DNA of 64,000 nucleotides from Antedon bifida (lineage: Eukaryota > Echinodermata > Crinoidea > Comatulida > Antedonidae). Both the position numbers and the translations under genes were made by a program. The notes under the pieces are model-generated. The model made no database searches, was not told the DNA's origin, and saw only the letters and a list, made by a program, of their open reading frames with translations. The stretch covers positions 22,492,717 to 22,556,716 of the forward strand of contig OY727098.1 in assembly GCA_963402885.1 (NCBI GenBank), given 5' to 3'. Positions 1-11,730 of the stretch are shown in pieces. Position 1 is the stretch's first letter. Every line of letters begins with the position of its first letter.

Positions 1-177
1 ATGGGTTTTTGGTTGAATTTAACCATTTATTTTGTTATATATTAAGTGAAAACCTTAATTTTTTCGGGGTTTTTTTTTACGAAAGTGATTAACTTTATTA
101 AAACTACAAAATAATCTATTCAAAGTCTGATTTTATTAATCTATATTTTTCATGTTTTTGGGGGACAATTAATCTTT
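1..177. mobile_element. truncated copy of the AAGATGTATTGTCCC-type MITE
   Basis: The stretch matches the interior and right end of the element at 30546-30877. Shared words include GGTTGAATTTAACCATTTAT, GTGATTAACTTT and CAAAGTCTGATTT, and it closes with a worn GGGACAATtAATCTTT end near 177. Its left end is outside the window. Confidence 0.7.
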
Positions 178-604
178 AAGTCTCTAATTCATATCTAATC
201 TATTCAACTAATAACAATAAAGATTGGTATTGGTAATATAACTACAAAAGAAAATAAAAATAAAGGATGGCTGAATAAAGAATAGACCAAGCATTCAGAT
301 ATTTGAACTATCACACTCATGTTACTAAAAATGAGCAGGCAGGAGTTGTATTATTTGTGTCTTTTTGTGGGGTGGAAAATGAGTATGTATATTAGATTTT
401 CTGACAACACTCGCATTTCTTTTTCTATAGGTTCAACATTTGCCCAATATTATTTCAATGTGTGTAAAGGTAATCAAGTTGTTTATTTAAATAGAAAATA
501 ACCAAATCTATTAATTTGAATATTTTGATAGAATTTATTATTCTCAACGTTATAGTTGCTGGTTTTAGTAGCTATATCATTGTGTGTTTTTTTATAATCT
601 GCAG

Positions 605-1259
605 TCACCAGTTGAGGACATCAGTCAACATGGCTTGCGGACTGTGTTATACTTACTTCAGTATTCAACAGATGCTACAATAAGGTCCTTAATGAAGTAA
701 GAAAATCATCATATGTTTATAGTCCAGTATCCCTCCCTATAAATATACTTTACCTGTACAGATGGCTTAATTGTTTTCATCAATTGTTTATTAGTAAGTG
801 AGTGGCCAAACGGTTAAGATAGTGGAACCGTAATCCATGATAGACAAGGGTTCAAGGCTCACTAATTGCTCTATGGTTCTGGTGGTAGAACAATTCTTCC
901 ATGATAAGAACTATAAACCGTTGGTCCAGTGTACACACATTGCTTGTGTGCAATTTAAAGAACCTAGTAGGGGTTCACATACAGCCAATGTCAAGGACAG
1001 ATGAGAAAACACCTTAAAGTGGCTACACTGACATTATGGACCCTTAAGCATGTAGTGAAAAGTGTAACATCTGATTCCCCAACACCATGAGCAATGATCC
1101 ATTCGTTATTATTATTAACATACCTATATTTCATATTTGTATTTAAATAGTGATGGAGCAATTCATGTTTTTAAAAGTATGGTTAAAACGCTTGGTGTGA
1201 TGGACAATATGCAGAGAGCTCTGGTCAACAATGTTGAGGAAAGGGTCTCACCAGCATGA
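605..1259 (+). CDS. 3' terminal exons of an unidentified gene
   Basis: Two exons read as the end of a protein whose 5' part lies left of the window. Exon 605-696 follows a CAG acceptor and ends at a GTAAGA donor. Exon 1151-1259 follows TAG and ends in TGA at 1257-1259. The split codon joins in phase 2, giving 67 residues that start SPVEDISQHGLRTVLYLLQY and end in NNVEERVSPA. The text is mostly helical, with leucines spaced as in ARM/HEAT-type repeats. I do not recognise the family. The 454-bp intron holds a tRNA-related SINE. Support is limited to splice signals, phase agreement and protein-like composition, so the model could be wrong. Confidence 0.5.
793..1122 (+). mobile_element. tRNA-derived SINE, family A, copy 1
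   Basis: It starts with a tRNA-like head. An A-box-like GTGGCCAAACGGTTAAG is followed by a B-box-like GGGTTCAAGGCTC. A non-tRNA body and an ATT-repeat tail (GTTATTATTATTAACA) follow. Two related copies lie in the opposite orientation near 18.6-18.9 kb and 19.7-20.0 kb. They share the body words AAAGAACCTAGTA and ATAAACCGT. It sits inside the intron of the first, unidentified gene. Confidence 0.75.
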
Positions 1260-1649
1260 TATGGTAATCATTACATTGTATTCATTTGATATCATTCAGT
1301 ACTTATAAGATAATATGTTATCAATATGTATTCACACTCAGATGTAGTATGGGAATACATAAATGAAATAGAGTGGGGAACAGATCGGTTGCTGAGCTGT
1401 GCAACAGAATATTAAAACATTAATTACTGAGCATTACATAAACTGTTTTAAAGATAATGAATAGAATAGAATATGTTCCTTATAAATAAATGTAATGTAT
1501 AATCTTAATAATTATAGTATATCAAATATTAATGATCAAAACAAATGGTGCTATACAGTTTAAAAGTACTTAAGAATGTGTAATTGTATGTGTATGTCGA
1601 CTGAATGTTCTATGATCTTTGCAAAAATTGTTGTTGAAAAGTATGGTTT

Positions 1650-1965
1650 AACAGTAATGGAGCTTGGCGGCTAACATGCTTGTCAAGGTCTAGTGGCCGC
1701 GTTTATCTCTTTCTTTACACCACTCCCTAAAGCTCTGTCTACATTATTAAACTTTATGTGACAACAAAATGTGATGTGCCCATATATGGACACGGTGACG
1801 TTATATCACTACCATATTTGGCCACATCACATTTTATTGTCACATAAAGTTTGATAGTGTAGATAGAGCGTAAGCCTAAAGATTTATAAGCAAGATAAAT
1901 GTTAAAGTTATAGTTTATCCAGGGGTTTATCCATCCTGTAATTGCCGAGTTTCTCGTTTTAAAAA
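1650..1965 (+). mobile_element. SINE-like repeat, family B, interrupted by a MITE
   Basis: A tRNA-like head (GGCGGCTAACATGCTTGTC) and a tail reading TTTATCCATCCTGTAATT are shared with copies at about 13583-13735 (+) and 18110-18180 (-). In the 18.1 kb copy the words CACTCCCTAAGCC and ATAGTTTATCC sit close together. Here they are separated by the 140-bp hairpin element at 1731-1870. Confidence 0.6.
1731..1870. mobile_element. 140-bp hairpin MITE with 3-bp target duplication
   Basis: The two arms of about 59 bases are near-complementary (about 52 matches). They read from GCTCTGTCTACATTATTAAA through GTCACATAAAGT-type sequence to ATATGG, with a loop of about 20 bases. TAA flanks the element on both sides (1728-1730 and 1871-1873). 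An empty-site relative at 18.1-18.2 kb shows the host repeat without it. A TAA target duplication fits PIF/Harbinger-type transposition, which is an inference. Confidence 0.7.
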
Positions 1966-3008
1966 AATACAGTATTCTTAGCAAATTGCTAAAAGCACTA
2001 CGTACTTATGTACAGTATGGTTGTGTTTAATATTATGCAAATGCCCTCCTATAAAACACTCCCGGTGCAAATGATTTATTTTGCGAATACAATAATGTAT
2101 GAGTGAATGTAAAGATGCTACTGTACTATATAAATATTTAGTGAATTGAAAGAGTATATAAAAATAAATATATATATTTGTACTAACATATAAAGTAGCC
2201 AAAATGGACAAATATATTGGCCAATATAATGTTAATTATTCTAATTATCTGTATGAATCATCCATGGCTAAATGTTTTAAAGCTTGGTTCCCACTTTAAA
2301 AAAATAATATGCCGTAGAGCTACATAACCGACGCAACATAAGAAAATACTCTTCTATCAATATCGCATCCCTCTTACATGAAGTTGAATCATGCTGTTGC
2401 GATGTACGTAAGGCCGATGACGATGTTTGGTTCTCATGCAAGGTTCTTTGCATCAAAACGTTGTGTTTGCGTGTAAACCAAGCTTTATTTACATCTCATG
2501 CAGGTCTATTACTTTCCTCAACTGTGTAATTCAACAATGGATTAACTAGGCATACTATATATGTTTGTATAGCTAAATTGTGTTTCCATTGTTATATTTT
2601 AAAAGAAAAATATATATTATAAATAAATTTTATATATAGATAATGTTTTAATACTGTATTGTTCGTTTGCGAGTGTAAAAGATGATAACTTGTATATAAT
2701 TATTATGCAGTTCGGTGATAAAAACGCATCTAAACGCATATAATATAAACTTAAGAGAAGTCTGTATTTTAGCCAATCTATGTGTATAACACACAAGTTT
2801 TTACCCCAAAATTGGGCGCTATTTTTTTTTTTCTTCGGAAGATCATACCGGTCCCGAATTTCGGAAGATCAGATAGCAATATTAGCGCATTGTTATCGTA
2901 GTCATATTACTTTTAAAAACGGACAACGCTTTTATATTTCGATAAAACACAGTTCTATGACACCACATTATATTCGCATACCACCTAATGGCATATCGAT
3001 CTGGGCTC

Positions 3009-3366
3009 CCGGGTGCATTATTTTTTTTCCTATGAGCCTAAGGCAGAAATGATGAATAATTCATTAGAATAATTATGACATAATATGGGACATTATAGAG
3101 GGCGCTATATAAGCATGGAGAGAGATTAAATAATTAATTTGGTCTAGTGGTATAAGGCTTTAACCTTTTTACACTGGAGCCCTCGGTTCGAGGTCTATCA
3201 AGAACATGTTTTTTTTAATAGTTAAGAGAGATTATTTAGAGGGTTCGGTTTAGAATATTTATGAAGTAGATCAGCTTGCAATTCTTTATAATAGAAAATA
3301 ATTAAGGAAATGAATTGTTCATGATTTCTGCCTTAACCTCATAGGAAAAAAAATAATGCTTCCCAG
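3009..3366. mobile_element. 358-bp element with long inverted termini
   Basis: Arms 3009-3064 and 3310-3366 are inverted copies, about 50 of 56 bases matching. Both contain the words TTTTTTTTCCTATGAG and AAGGCAGAAAT. Between them lies a tRNA-like stretch at about 3137-3202 (GGTCTAGTGGTATAAGG and GGTTCGAGGTC). Its acceptor and T stems do not pair well, so it is not a functional tRNA. Confidence 0.6.
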
Positions 3367-4289
3367 GTAATCCGGTCACCTTCCTTCTCTTGAGTTTGGC
3401 CGTTTGTTCTAAATACAAAACAACATTTTAAAAATACAACTAACGTATATATCTATTTTACTACTTTATAGCAGGTGAGAAGCATTTTAAATGTATTTTT
3501 CCATATCTTTCTATTTACATGATGACATTATATTGCATTGACAACATACCATGCTCTCAGTCGTTACTTCTATCAACTGACAATGACGACATGAATTATT
3601 TCTGACGTCACTGATCTCTGATGTGCTTTGAACCAAACGACGAAACAATTAAAACAAAAATAAGCTATAGTAATTTTAACAATATGTCCCACAACTTCAT
3701 CTTAACTACTATGTAATGGACGTCATATCTTTGTAGTACCAATATATCTTCTACCTTAAAGCTCCCATAGTCCACTGCATTAACTACTGTTGCCTGCTTA
3801 GCCAGCCGTGTCTTATTTTTTTAGACTAATATACTAAACAAAGGTGATATCTTTCAACAGCTCTTGGTGCATTCGTAAATCACTTTCTAGCATCTAACTC
3901 AATTTAATATAGTTACACAAAAGTTGAAACTTTTATAGAGCACCAGCTCGTAGTTTCCCCTCTGAACTACGTAAAGCATTTTCAACACTGTAGACAAGTG
4001 TACATAAGAGAACTTCATTGTCTTAGGATGGAGGTGTGGTCTATCAATTCATCGTTTTTTCATACAAAAATATAATCTTCTGAGTTAATTCATCAAGAAT
4101 AACTATATACTTTGAGCGTTTTTTTCTTCATGCGTGTACTTTACAACTAATCAGACCAAGGCATTCTAACAACAGGATGTTGAGCTCCAGAGATCAAATG
4201 GTTTTTCTGTGGCTGCGACACGATCAGTTCCACTCCTCTGACAGTCAATGCGCGTCGCGGAGAATATGTCCATAGTACATGTGGATGTG

Positions 4290-4622
4290 CTCCAGCCTAC
4301 ATATGTGACATCATTACTCCGTCAACCAACTCTTCGCTTCGTTCATCCTGCAGACTTCTTCTCAAACCTGGACCCCGTTCCAGAACTCGGTTTTACGGTG
4401 ATCGTGCTTTCGCTGTCGCAGCCCCAAAACTCTGGAACACTCTACCCCTCGAAATACGCTCATCAAAATCTGTAATCACATTTAAAACTAAACTCAAAAC
4501 TCATCTCTTCAGAGAAGCATAATCACACGCTACTACTTGCACATATCTTGGAAAACACAGCGCTTTGAAACCTTTGTCTCTTGCGCTTTATAAATGTTAT
4601 TTATTATTATTATTATTACAGT
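4290..4622 (+). mobile_element. 5'-truncated LINE 3' end (CR1/L2-like)
   Basis: One frame reads the characteristic reverse-transcriptase C-terminus of CR1/L2-type retrotransposons. It includes GDRAFAVAAPKLWNTLP, then IRSSKSVITFKTKLKTHLF, and a stop at 4520-4522. A short 3' sequence with GCGCTTTATAAATG and a terminal ATT microsatellite follow, as is usual for this LINE class. The rest of the polymerase is absent. It lies just beyond the VAMP7 stop codon and may be transcribed in its 3' untranslated region. Confidence 0.75.
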
Positions 4623-4753
4623 CTGTTGGTATTTGTCTCAGCCAGACATAAGATCAAAGGACTGTTACGACTTCTTGGCCAGGCGAGCTCAGTGTCCTGT
4701 TGTTAAATTGACTTGATCAGACTCACTCCAACCCATGGTTCCCGTTCAATAAT

Positions 4754-6762
4754 CTAAGTAGCAACTACTATAATGATCACTAATACAGTTACAACTACAA
4801 TTCCGATTATTACACCCAGTAGTACCTTGTACCGTGCATTTTTGTACCAATACTTTTTGTGTACTTTCTTCGTCGTCTTCGCAAAAGTCTGGGCCTACAA
4901 TGAAATAAAGTTATTCAGCAGACTATATATCTATTTCCATGAAATTAATCAGTACCGGAGGTAATTTAATTAGGAAGGAAATTATGACAAGGATGGTTAT
5001 TTTAAGGTGTGGTTCAGTTTGTACAGAAGCCTAGGCTGGTTTCTAAGAAAATTAAAACAAAATAGAGCTGCTCTAATTGAGCAGCTAAGGACATTTTGAA
5101 AAATAGCAACAGGTCCTCCCCGGAAATTACACATTTAAATATAAAACGAAATATATAAATCTCCAAGGCTGAGCTAAGAACATTTTGAAAAAAAAAAATT
5201 ATAGGTCCTCACCGGAAATTGCACATTTAAATATAAAACGAAATATATAAATCACCAAGGCTGAGCTAAGAACATTTTGAAAAATTAGAGCTGTTAGGTC
5301 CTCATAAATTGCACTTTTACTTTGGAAATATAAAATCGTATGCCTAAAAAAGTGGACCTATTTGGTCGCATAATTTACCTGTAGTTCAAGTAGATCCGAT
5401 TTTTCCATGAGATCATCCAGCTTATCACCTCTTTTTAGGATCTGTTCCACATTGTGTATCATGATGCCTTGTAGTTCATCAACGTCATCTTGGAGCTTGG
5501 TTAATTTAGTATTCACTGGCTTTCCAGAAGAATTTGTCTACAAAAAAAAAATAACAGAAAAAATTCGAGTGACGATTCGTTTGCGATACGAAAACGGACG
5601 TCAAAAAAATATAAAGTATACCCTGCATTAAAATAATACAAGCAGTAAATGATAGAACCAAATTCAATTTAATTTTAATTAATCTTATCTGGTCAGTGTA
5701 ATTCTGTCCACGCTACAATTTCATCAAAGTAGGTTATACAACTGTACCATTATTTTTGTAATTTCTTCTCTCTGCTGCTGAGTAAATTCAGAATCTTGCG
5801 AATCTGTTTTATCAGTATATGATTCTGTTTTCTCTATTATGTCCAGTAGATGATCATATGCCTTCGTTCGACTGTAATCTTTCTCTGCTGCACATAAGTA
5901 CGTCACACCACTCTTCACGTACACAAAGAAAAGATATCTAAAAACAAACCACAGTGATTGATTGATTGATTGATTAATTAATTTATTGATTCATTAATTG
6001 ATTGATAACTATCCTCTGCTGTAACTGATCAATACATCAATCGAACAAGTCATATATGTATGTGTGTTAAAAGAATTCTAGATAGGCCTAGACGGAATTC
6101 ATTCAATTGCAGTAAATGATCGAATTAGGTCCATTTTATTTTGTTCACGTTCAACCATAAAAATTCATTTGTGTGATCATTTAAAAATACATGCACCCAT
6201 CCCATCGTTCAATACGTATGTCCATAGCCACGTACACATTAACTGTATCCATTCATTAAGCATAGTCATTCACATTCATACCCGGTATCTCTGCCATGGT
6301 TACAGATGGCAAAGTTAAGTATGTTATGTCACTGTGCACATTAAGGAAGTACCATGGACCTTTGATGCCTATTGTTTTTTAAGTGAAGCACGATTGAAAC
6401 ACATTTCATGGTTAAGGGTTAATACTAATTATATAATGTCCCATTTCACAAAAAAATGTATGCGAAGATGGTGTTTTATATACTTTTTATTTAATTGTTT
6501 CCATAATAAAAGTCCGGTCCAAGTGTATGTGTTTTTAATATCAATCCTATAGTCATAGTAAATACTATTTTTACACAATATGTTATGATGCAAACAAGAT
6601 GCAAACTTACTGATCGGCTTCATATATAGTTTTGTAGTCACTACTCGTTGATATGTTATGAAGTGCTGAGCTCGCCACTTGTGAAAAGCTTCCTTCGTTG
6701 CTTGATGTGTGGTCTACTAGGATGTTCTTTTCTCGGGCAACGCAACTATACAGAATCGGCAT
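4754..6762 (-). CDS. VAMP7: VAMP7-type longin R-SNARE, complete
   Basis: This is a vesicle SNARE for fusion at late endosomes, lysosomes and the plasma membrane. Exons in transcript order are 6611-6762, 5748-5937, 5379-5537 and 4754-4894. They sum to 642 nt, 213 aa, with all phases closing (human VAMP7 has 220). Residues 1 to about 115 are the longin domain, starting MPILYSCVAREKN and containing YLCAAEKDYSRTKAYDHL, close to VAMP7. Residues 123-185 are the R-SNARE coiled coil, with the zero-layer arginine at about 150 in ILKRGDKLDDL. Residues 191-212 form one hydrophobic C-terminal anchor after KKYWYKNARYK. The start ATG at 6760-6762 is the first codon of the longin domain. The SNARE core also resembles VAMP8 and VAMP4, but the longin domain decides for VAMP7. 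CRE-like sites lie 340-400 bp upstream. Confidence 0.9.
5085..5310. repeat. three-unit tandem repeat in a VAMP7 intron
   Basis: About 90-bp units recur three times between the last two VAMP7 exons. Each carries CATTTTGAAAAA, then AGGTCCTC and TTGCACATTTAAATAT-like sequence. The third unit is degraded. Confidence 0.7.
5956..6006. repeat. TGAT/TTAA simple repeat
   Basis: A run of GATT/TGAT tetranucleotides degrading into ATTAATT lies just upstream of VAMP7 exon 2, inside the intron. Confidence 0.8.
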
Positions 6763-7099
6763 GGTTAAGTTCGTCTACTCTCCGTTTCTATTTGTTTAAA
6801 TGAAACAAGAAAAGATCAGAAATACACATGAACATACAATTGCACCACACGAAAAATTATGGGTAATTTTTGAAACATTCTTAGATGATTCATATTCTAA
6901 ATATAAGTCATCTACGATTCCTGGTAGAAGTCAATTAAGACGGCGACTGTGTCAAGTGTCATGCGATACGTCCCTTGATACGCTCATTGGTGATTTCGTA
7001 AGACTGTAAATATTGTTTATAGAATTTATTAAAACATGCGGCGGGCATAATTGTAATTATAGAGATGTAATTTGGTCCTCCCCCACCCCCAGCCCACTA

Positions 7100-7164
7100 T
7101 GACGTAAGCACAACGCAAATGACCTGACCAATGACACTAGCGACAGTTAATGATGATGACGTCG
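7100..7164. promoter_or_regulatory. CRE/ATF-like sites upstream of VAMP7
   Basis: TGACGTAA at 7100-7107 and TGACGTCG at 7157-7164 lie 340-400 bp upstream of the VAMP7 ATG, in a locally CpG-containing patch. These are known CREB/ATF-type half or near-palindromic sites. Their use here is inference. Confidence 0.3.
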
Positions 7165-8520
7165 TGATTACGTGCGTTACGCATACGTCCTTATGTTGCG
7201 TTGTAGTGAACCGAACTTTATAGTAAACATCACTTATGAATATTACCTCAAATTCACAGTCCCAATAATTCCGCAACCGTAACCGCTAAAGCCTGTATAG
7301 CTTTAACACAGCCTACTGTCTATTATTTAGGACGATCCTAAAGTAATAAATCCACGTACAATGTAGCTATATACACCTATACATAATATGTATAATTCGA
7401 GACGCATAATAATTAGGGTATTCATAAACTAATGCGAGGGGATTTCTATGAATGAGGACGTGCCTATAATTCTTTTTAAAAATACAATAAGAGCATTTCC
7501 TCAAGCAAAAAAAAAATAAATCAATCAATCAAGGAAAATCCCAAGCCCCACAGGAAATAAGAGGCATACCATTTTCAAAACATGCTTGTCCCCAGGCAAA
7601 GCAAATGCCCATCTGTAACGTTTTTATGTCCATTTTAGATAATATATATGCATTCACTGTACCTACAGTGCTATTAAAACATGACTTCCGACATTCATTT
7701 CCTTTAAACCATACGGCTATATACTTACCAAGGATAAACAATATTTCAGCTTAAAACTGCACGGTACAGGCCTACTATGAATTTTACGAACGTCACACGT
7801 TTTAATTACTATTTTATAGGGTTATTTACCTTATAGTTTCTTGGATACGTATTTTCCTTTTTCTAATAACAAGCACTAATATTAGAGACAGCGTAATTTC
7901 CAACCTGCAGACGTAGAAGCTGTTACATCAGACACAGGCGAGTGATTGTAGCGGATTGAACTTATCAAGTTGAGTCACTATAGCAGCGTTATCCTTTTCC
8001 TTTTAATTTTCGAGGATTAAATATGTTTTATGGAAACTAATTTTATGCTAAGTAGTAGAAACAGAAAAATTAATGAAGAATGATAAAAAACAATAATATG
8101 AGTTGAAAATAATTTTATTCTGGTTATTGAATGTTCTTAATCATATTATTCTCATTAATATTAATGAGCGGACACAATTGGAGCGTCTGTAGGGCTATTC
8201 AATAACAGAATGAAGCCTTACGATCATCGATATGTTAGTGCACCCCTTCAAATAAATACAGAAGTTTTTTCTTCTCCTTTTTAGTTTAGGGACCTTCTGT
8301 GTGTATGCCTATGTGATTTTTTTCAACTAGAACATGATCGCTTCTTTTAATCGGGTTAACGACCACAAGCATGAAACCGAGCATTTCCTGCATACACCCA
8401 GCTTGTACAATGTATTATAACCGAAACAACATTATGTTTAAAATAATGTTATACGAATATTCCTAGGCCTACTTACCATAACAATAAAAAGAAACCTTAG
8501 TTAGGCCTAATAATACTAAA

Positions 8521-9470
8521 GAGGGTTATTGAGACAAACGCATCGAATGTAAGATAGATACGGTATCTCATATGGCTACATTAATGTCTACTTACTACAG
8601 TATAAGCAAACGTTCTTCTTTTGTAAATTAATCAACATAATACGTGTAAGGGTCCTCAATGTAAACAAAGAGGTTTATTGAGACAAACGCATTGATTAAC
8701 GTCCTTCGAATGTAAGATAGATATCTCATACGGCTACATTAATGTCTACTTACTACAGTATAAGCAAACGTTCTTCTTTTGTAAATTAATCAACATAATA
8801 CATGTAAGGGTCCTTAGTATTCAATGGAACTAAAGAGGGTTATTGAGACAAACGCATTGCTTAACGTGCTTCGAATGTAAGATAGATATTTCATATGGCT
8901 ACATTAATGTCTACTATACTAGCAAAAATGAAATGATAGAATGTATTATGGTATCATCATTTGAATCACCCAGGCAACATAACAAAATTATGGAGATTCT
9001 GAGATGATCTGATACCGGTGTTTTTTGTGCCTTTTTTATTTAAACTTATTTATGCAATTGATTTTGTAACTATGGACGTTCGTTTCCGAATGAATGAATG
9101 AATTATTAAGGGTCGTTAGTATCCAATGAAACTAAAGAGGGTTATTGAGACATTAAACGCATAGCTTAACGTCCTTCGAATGTAAGATAGATATCTCATA
9201 TGGCTACATTACTTACTACAGTATAAGCAAAGGTTCTTCTTTCGTAAATTAATCAACATAATACATGTTAGGGTCCTCAATGTAAACAAAGAGGGTTATT
9301 GAGACATATTAAACGCATAGCAACGTCCTTCGAATGTAAGATAGATATCTCATATGGCTACATTAATGTCACGTTTAGGCCTACTATAAGCAAACGTAAT
9401 ATTCTTTTCTCAATTAATCAACATAATACACTAAGGGCCCTTAGTTTTCAATGGAACTAAGAGTGATTGA
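8521..9470. repeat. tandem array of about 150-165 bp units
   Basis: The word GAGGGTTATTGAGACA (or a one-base variant) recurs at about 8521, 8670, 8834, 9137 and 9291. Each is followed by CGAATGTAAGATAGATA, CATATGGCTACATT and TTAATCAACATAATAC. The spacing is 149, 164, 303 and 154 bp. The wide third interval contains unrelated inserted sequence at about 8930-9110. Confidence 0.8.
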
Positions 9471-10911
9471 GATATTGTTATACTGTATATTTCCGATTAC
9501 AGTATTAGTACCCATTGAACATTGCAAGCACTCGAAATAAAATCAAAGTGGCAAATATTATTGCAATAAACAAATGTGTGTTTTAACAGCCGATTCTCGG
9601 TACTGAAGTATCATAGAAATATTACTGGTAATAGAACATCACATGTATCTAGTAGGCATATCCTTACATGGCACAAACACCACATGTGATATAAATGAGA
9701 TGCTGTATTACCAAATATTCCTATAATACTTCGGAAATAGATAGTGTGTGGAGATACAGAACTGGGAATTGGTTGGTTTTAAACTGATAAATCACAATGA
9801 AATAAACAAGACAACCATCTTTTTAACCCTCGTCACTATTTTAATATTAGAATATTCCTAAACGCACAAATAGCAAAGATACAAAACACGACAATAAGCA
9901 CTACATACACATAATAGGAAGACAAGATTTCCAAATAATGGAAATTTAATATAAAAAGATAAATGTTGATTTATAAAATATTAGACAATGAAAGAGGTGA
10001 ATTAGTTAGACTGTGGACTTTAGGATCAAAACTTAAATGACACTTAATATTTTCCTTTAAATTTCACATAGGTTCTTAATTTTAAACAAGATCCGATTTG
10101 TATAATTTTATCAAATATTTACAGTTTATGAATATTAGTGTAAAATAAATTGTTTTTTTATTATTATTAATTTTTTTTTACATAATAAGCCAAATATATA
10201 ATACACAAATATGTTTTCATGCGATTGCAATTTATACTTATCTTATATTAAAAAGTGAACTGCCATTTGAAAGTACTCAATGATTATTTTTCTATATTTT
10301 TAAATAATTTCAATACTTATATGCCAATAGTATCTATATAAACCTTTATATAAATTGTTTTTTTTACATAACTTCATCAACCTATAAAGAAAATTAGAGA
10401 TTAGAACGAGTATGTATCATTTTGTAAATATTATAATTTGTGTAAAAAAGTAGAGTAGAATAACTAGTAATACTATTTATGCTACAGAAAATCTTGCTAG
10501 ATATGCATGTAAAAATACACTGCAGTAAAAATATACTGCATTAAAAATATATACAACTGCATAAAATGATATATGAAATATACAGTACTTCCTAATCATT
10601 GAATTTAGGCTAATCATTTCACAAAGAAATAAGTGTATTTTGAAGGTGATATGGGTATTATTCTAGGCACCAAGATGTACAAGCTAGGTCTAAAAATAAT
10701 GTGTACTCAAACACAATCCAGTCTTCACATGGCTGTTAGCATCAAGGAAATCAAGATAATTGGTAAATTTGGGAAATAAAAACAAAACAATTGTTTTTTA
10801 GATGAACTAACTAGCATATAAAATTATTTAGACGATTGTAATTAAACAATGGGTTTACAGATTACAAATGGCAAGTACTAAAATACAGAGAATGTATGTA
10901 CTCTACCAGAT

Positions 10912-11520
10912 AAACTGCTCAGTGTCTACATTTTAGGATGAGCACATTTTTCCAACGAGGTAAATGTAGTCTACTAAATAAACTGCTCAGTGTCCTACAT
11001 TTTAAGATGAGCACATTTTTCCAACAAGGTAAATGTATTCTGTGTAGTCTAATAAATAAACTGCTCAGTGTCTACATTTTAAGATGAGCACATTTTTCCA
11101 ACAAGGTAAATGTATTCTGTGTAGTCTAATAAATAAACTGCTCAGTGTCTACATTTTAAGATGAGCACATTTTTCCATCGAGGTAAATGTAGTCTGTGTA
11201 GTCTACTAAATAAACTGCTCAGTGTCCTACATTTTAAGATGAGTACATTTTTCCAACGAGGTAAATGTAGTCTGTGTAGTCTACTAAATAAACTGCTCAG
11301 TGTCCTACATTTAAAGATGAGCACATTTTCCCAACGTAGTCTACTAAATAAACTGCTCAGTGTCCTACATTTTAAGATGAGCACACCTTTCCAATGAGGT
11401 AAATGTAGTCTGTGTACTCTACTAGAGAAACTGCTCAGTTTCCTACATTTAAAGATGAGCACATTTTTCCAACGTGGTAAATGTAGTCCATGTACTCTAC
11501 TAGAGAAATTGCTCACTATA
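10912..11520. repeat. 77-78-bp minisatellite downstream of PIK3R
   Basis: AAACTGCTCAG recurs at 10912, 10980, 11058, 11135, 11212, 11290, 11350, 11428 and 11505. The usual period is 77-78 bp, with shorter units of 60 and 68 bp. Each unit contains AAGATGAGCACATTTTTCCA and GGTAAATGTAGTCT. Open frames on both strands here are by-products of the repeat. It begins about 210 bp past the PIK3R stop codon. Confidence 0.9.
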
Positions 11521-11730
11521 GTGTTCTACAAAATTTAACACGAGTACAGAATTTCCCTAGAGTAAGCTAAGCTATCTTAAGTGTTCGGTATTCTACAAAT
11601 ACGGCAAGTCAAGGAGTACATGTACTATGCTAGTTTATCTGCACAGTATTATACAATAATTAAGATGAGCACATTATTCTTAACCAAAGAAGGTTATGTA
11701 CCAATGTGTACACTGTGATTTTATTTAAAA

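Larger units (their letters stand above)
1260..4753. other. intergenic, repeats only
   Basis: No coding exon is convincing here. The stretch holds a family B SINE interrupted by a hairpin MITE (1650-1960), a 358-bp inverted-repeat element (3009-3366), a perfect CRE-type palindrome TGACGTCA at 3603-3610, and a LINE 3' end (about 4290-4622). The last may lie in the VAMP7 3' untranslated region. An open stretch at 2780-3052 overlaps the inverted-repeat element and resembles no protein I know. Confidence 0.6.
6763..11730. other. intergenic between VAMP7 and PIK3R
   Basis: No exon could be supported. The interval holds the likely VAMP7 promoter (about 6770-7200), AT-rich unique-looking DNA, a roughly 150-bp-unit array (8521-9470), more AT-rich DNA, and the 77-78-bp array (10912-11520) next to the PIK3R stop codon. 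A 69-codon open frame at 6800-7009 on + lies beside the VAMP7 start and shows no family features. Confidence 0.6.

Noticed and set aside
2780-3052. 90-codon open frame on +
   Set aside because: It overlaps the left arm of the inverted-repeat element and a poly-T run; no protein-like features.
3137-3202. Possible tRNA gene
   Set aside because: A-box and B-box words are present, but acceptor and T stems do not pair. The other tRNA-like stretches (for example 13583, 34845, 45612, 49432, 59597) fail in the same way.
4248-4475. 75-codon open frame near VAMP7
   Set aside because: It is an out-of-frame reading of the LINE 3' end, whose true frame gives the reverse-transcriptase C-terminus.
6800-7009. 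69-codon open frame upstream of VAMP7
   Set aside because: No homology that I recognise, no splice partners, and it lies in the likely promoter.
11142-11516. 124-codon open frame on the minus strand with repeated LHRLHLPRWKNVL-like text
   Set aside because: It lies wholly in the 77-78-bp minisatellite, and the plus strand is open in the same place. Repeat periodicity explains both.
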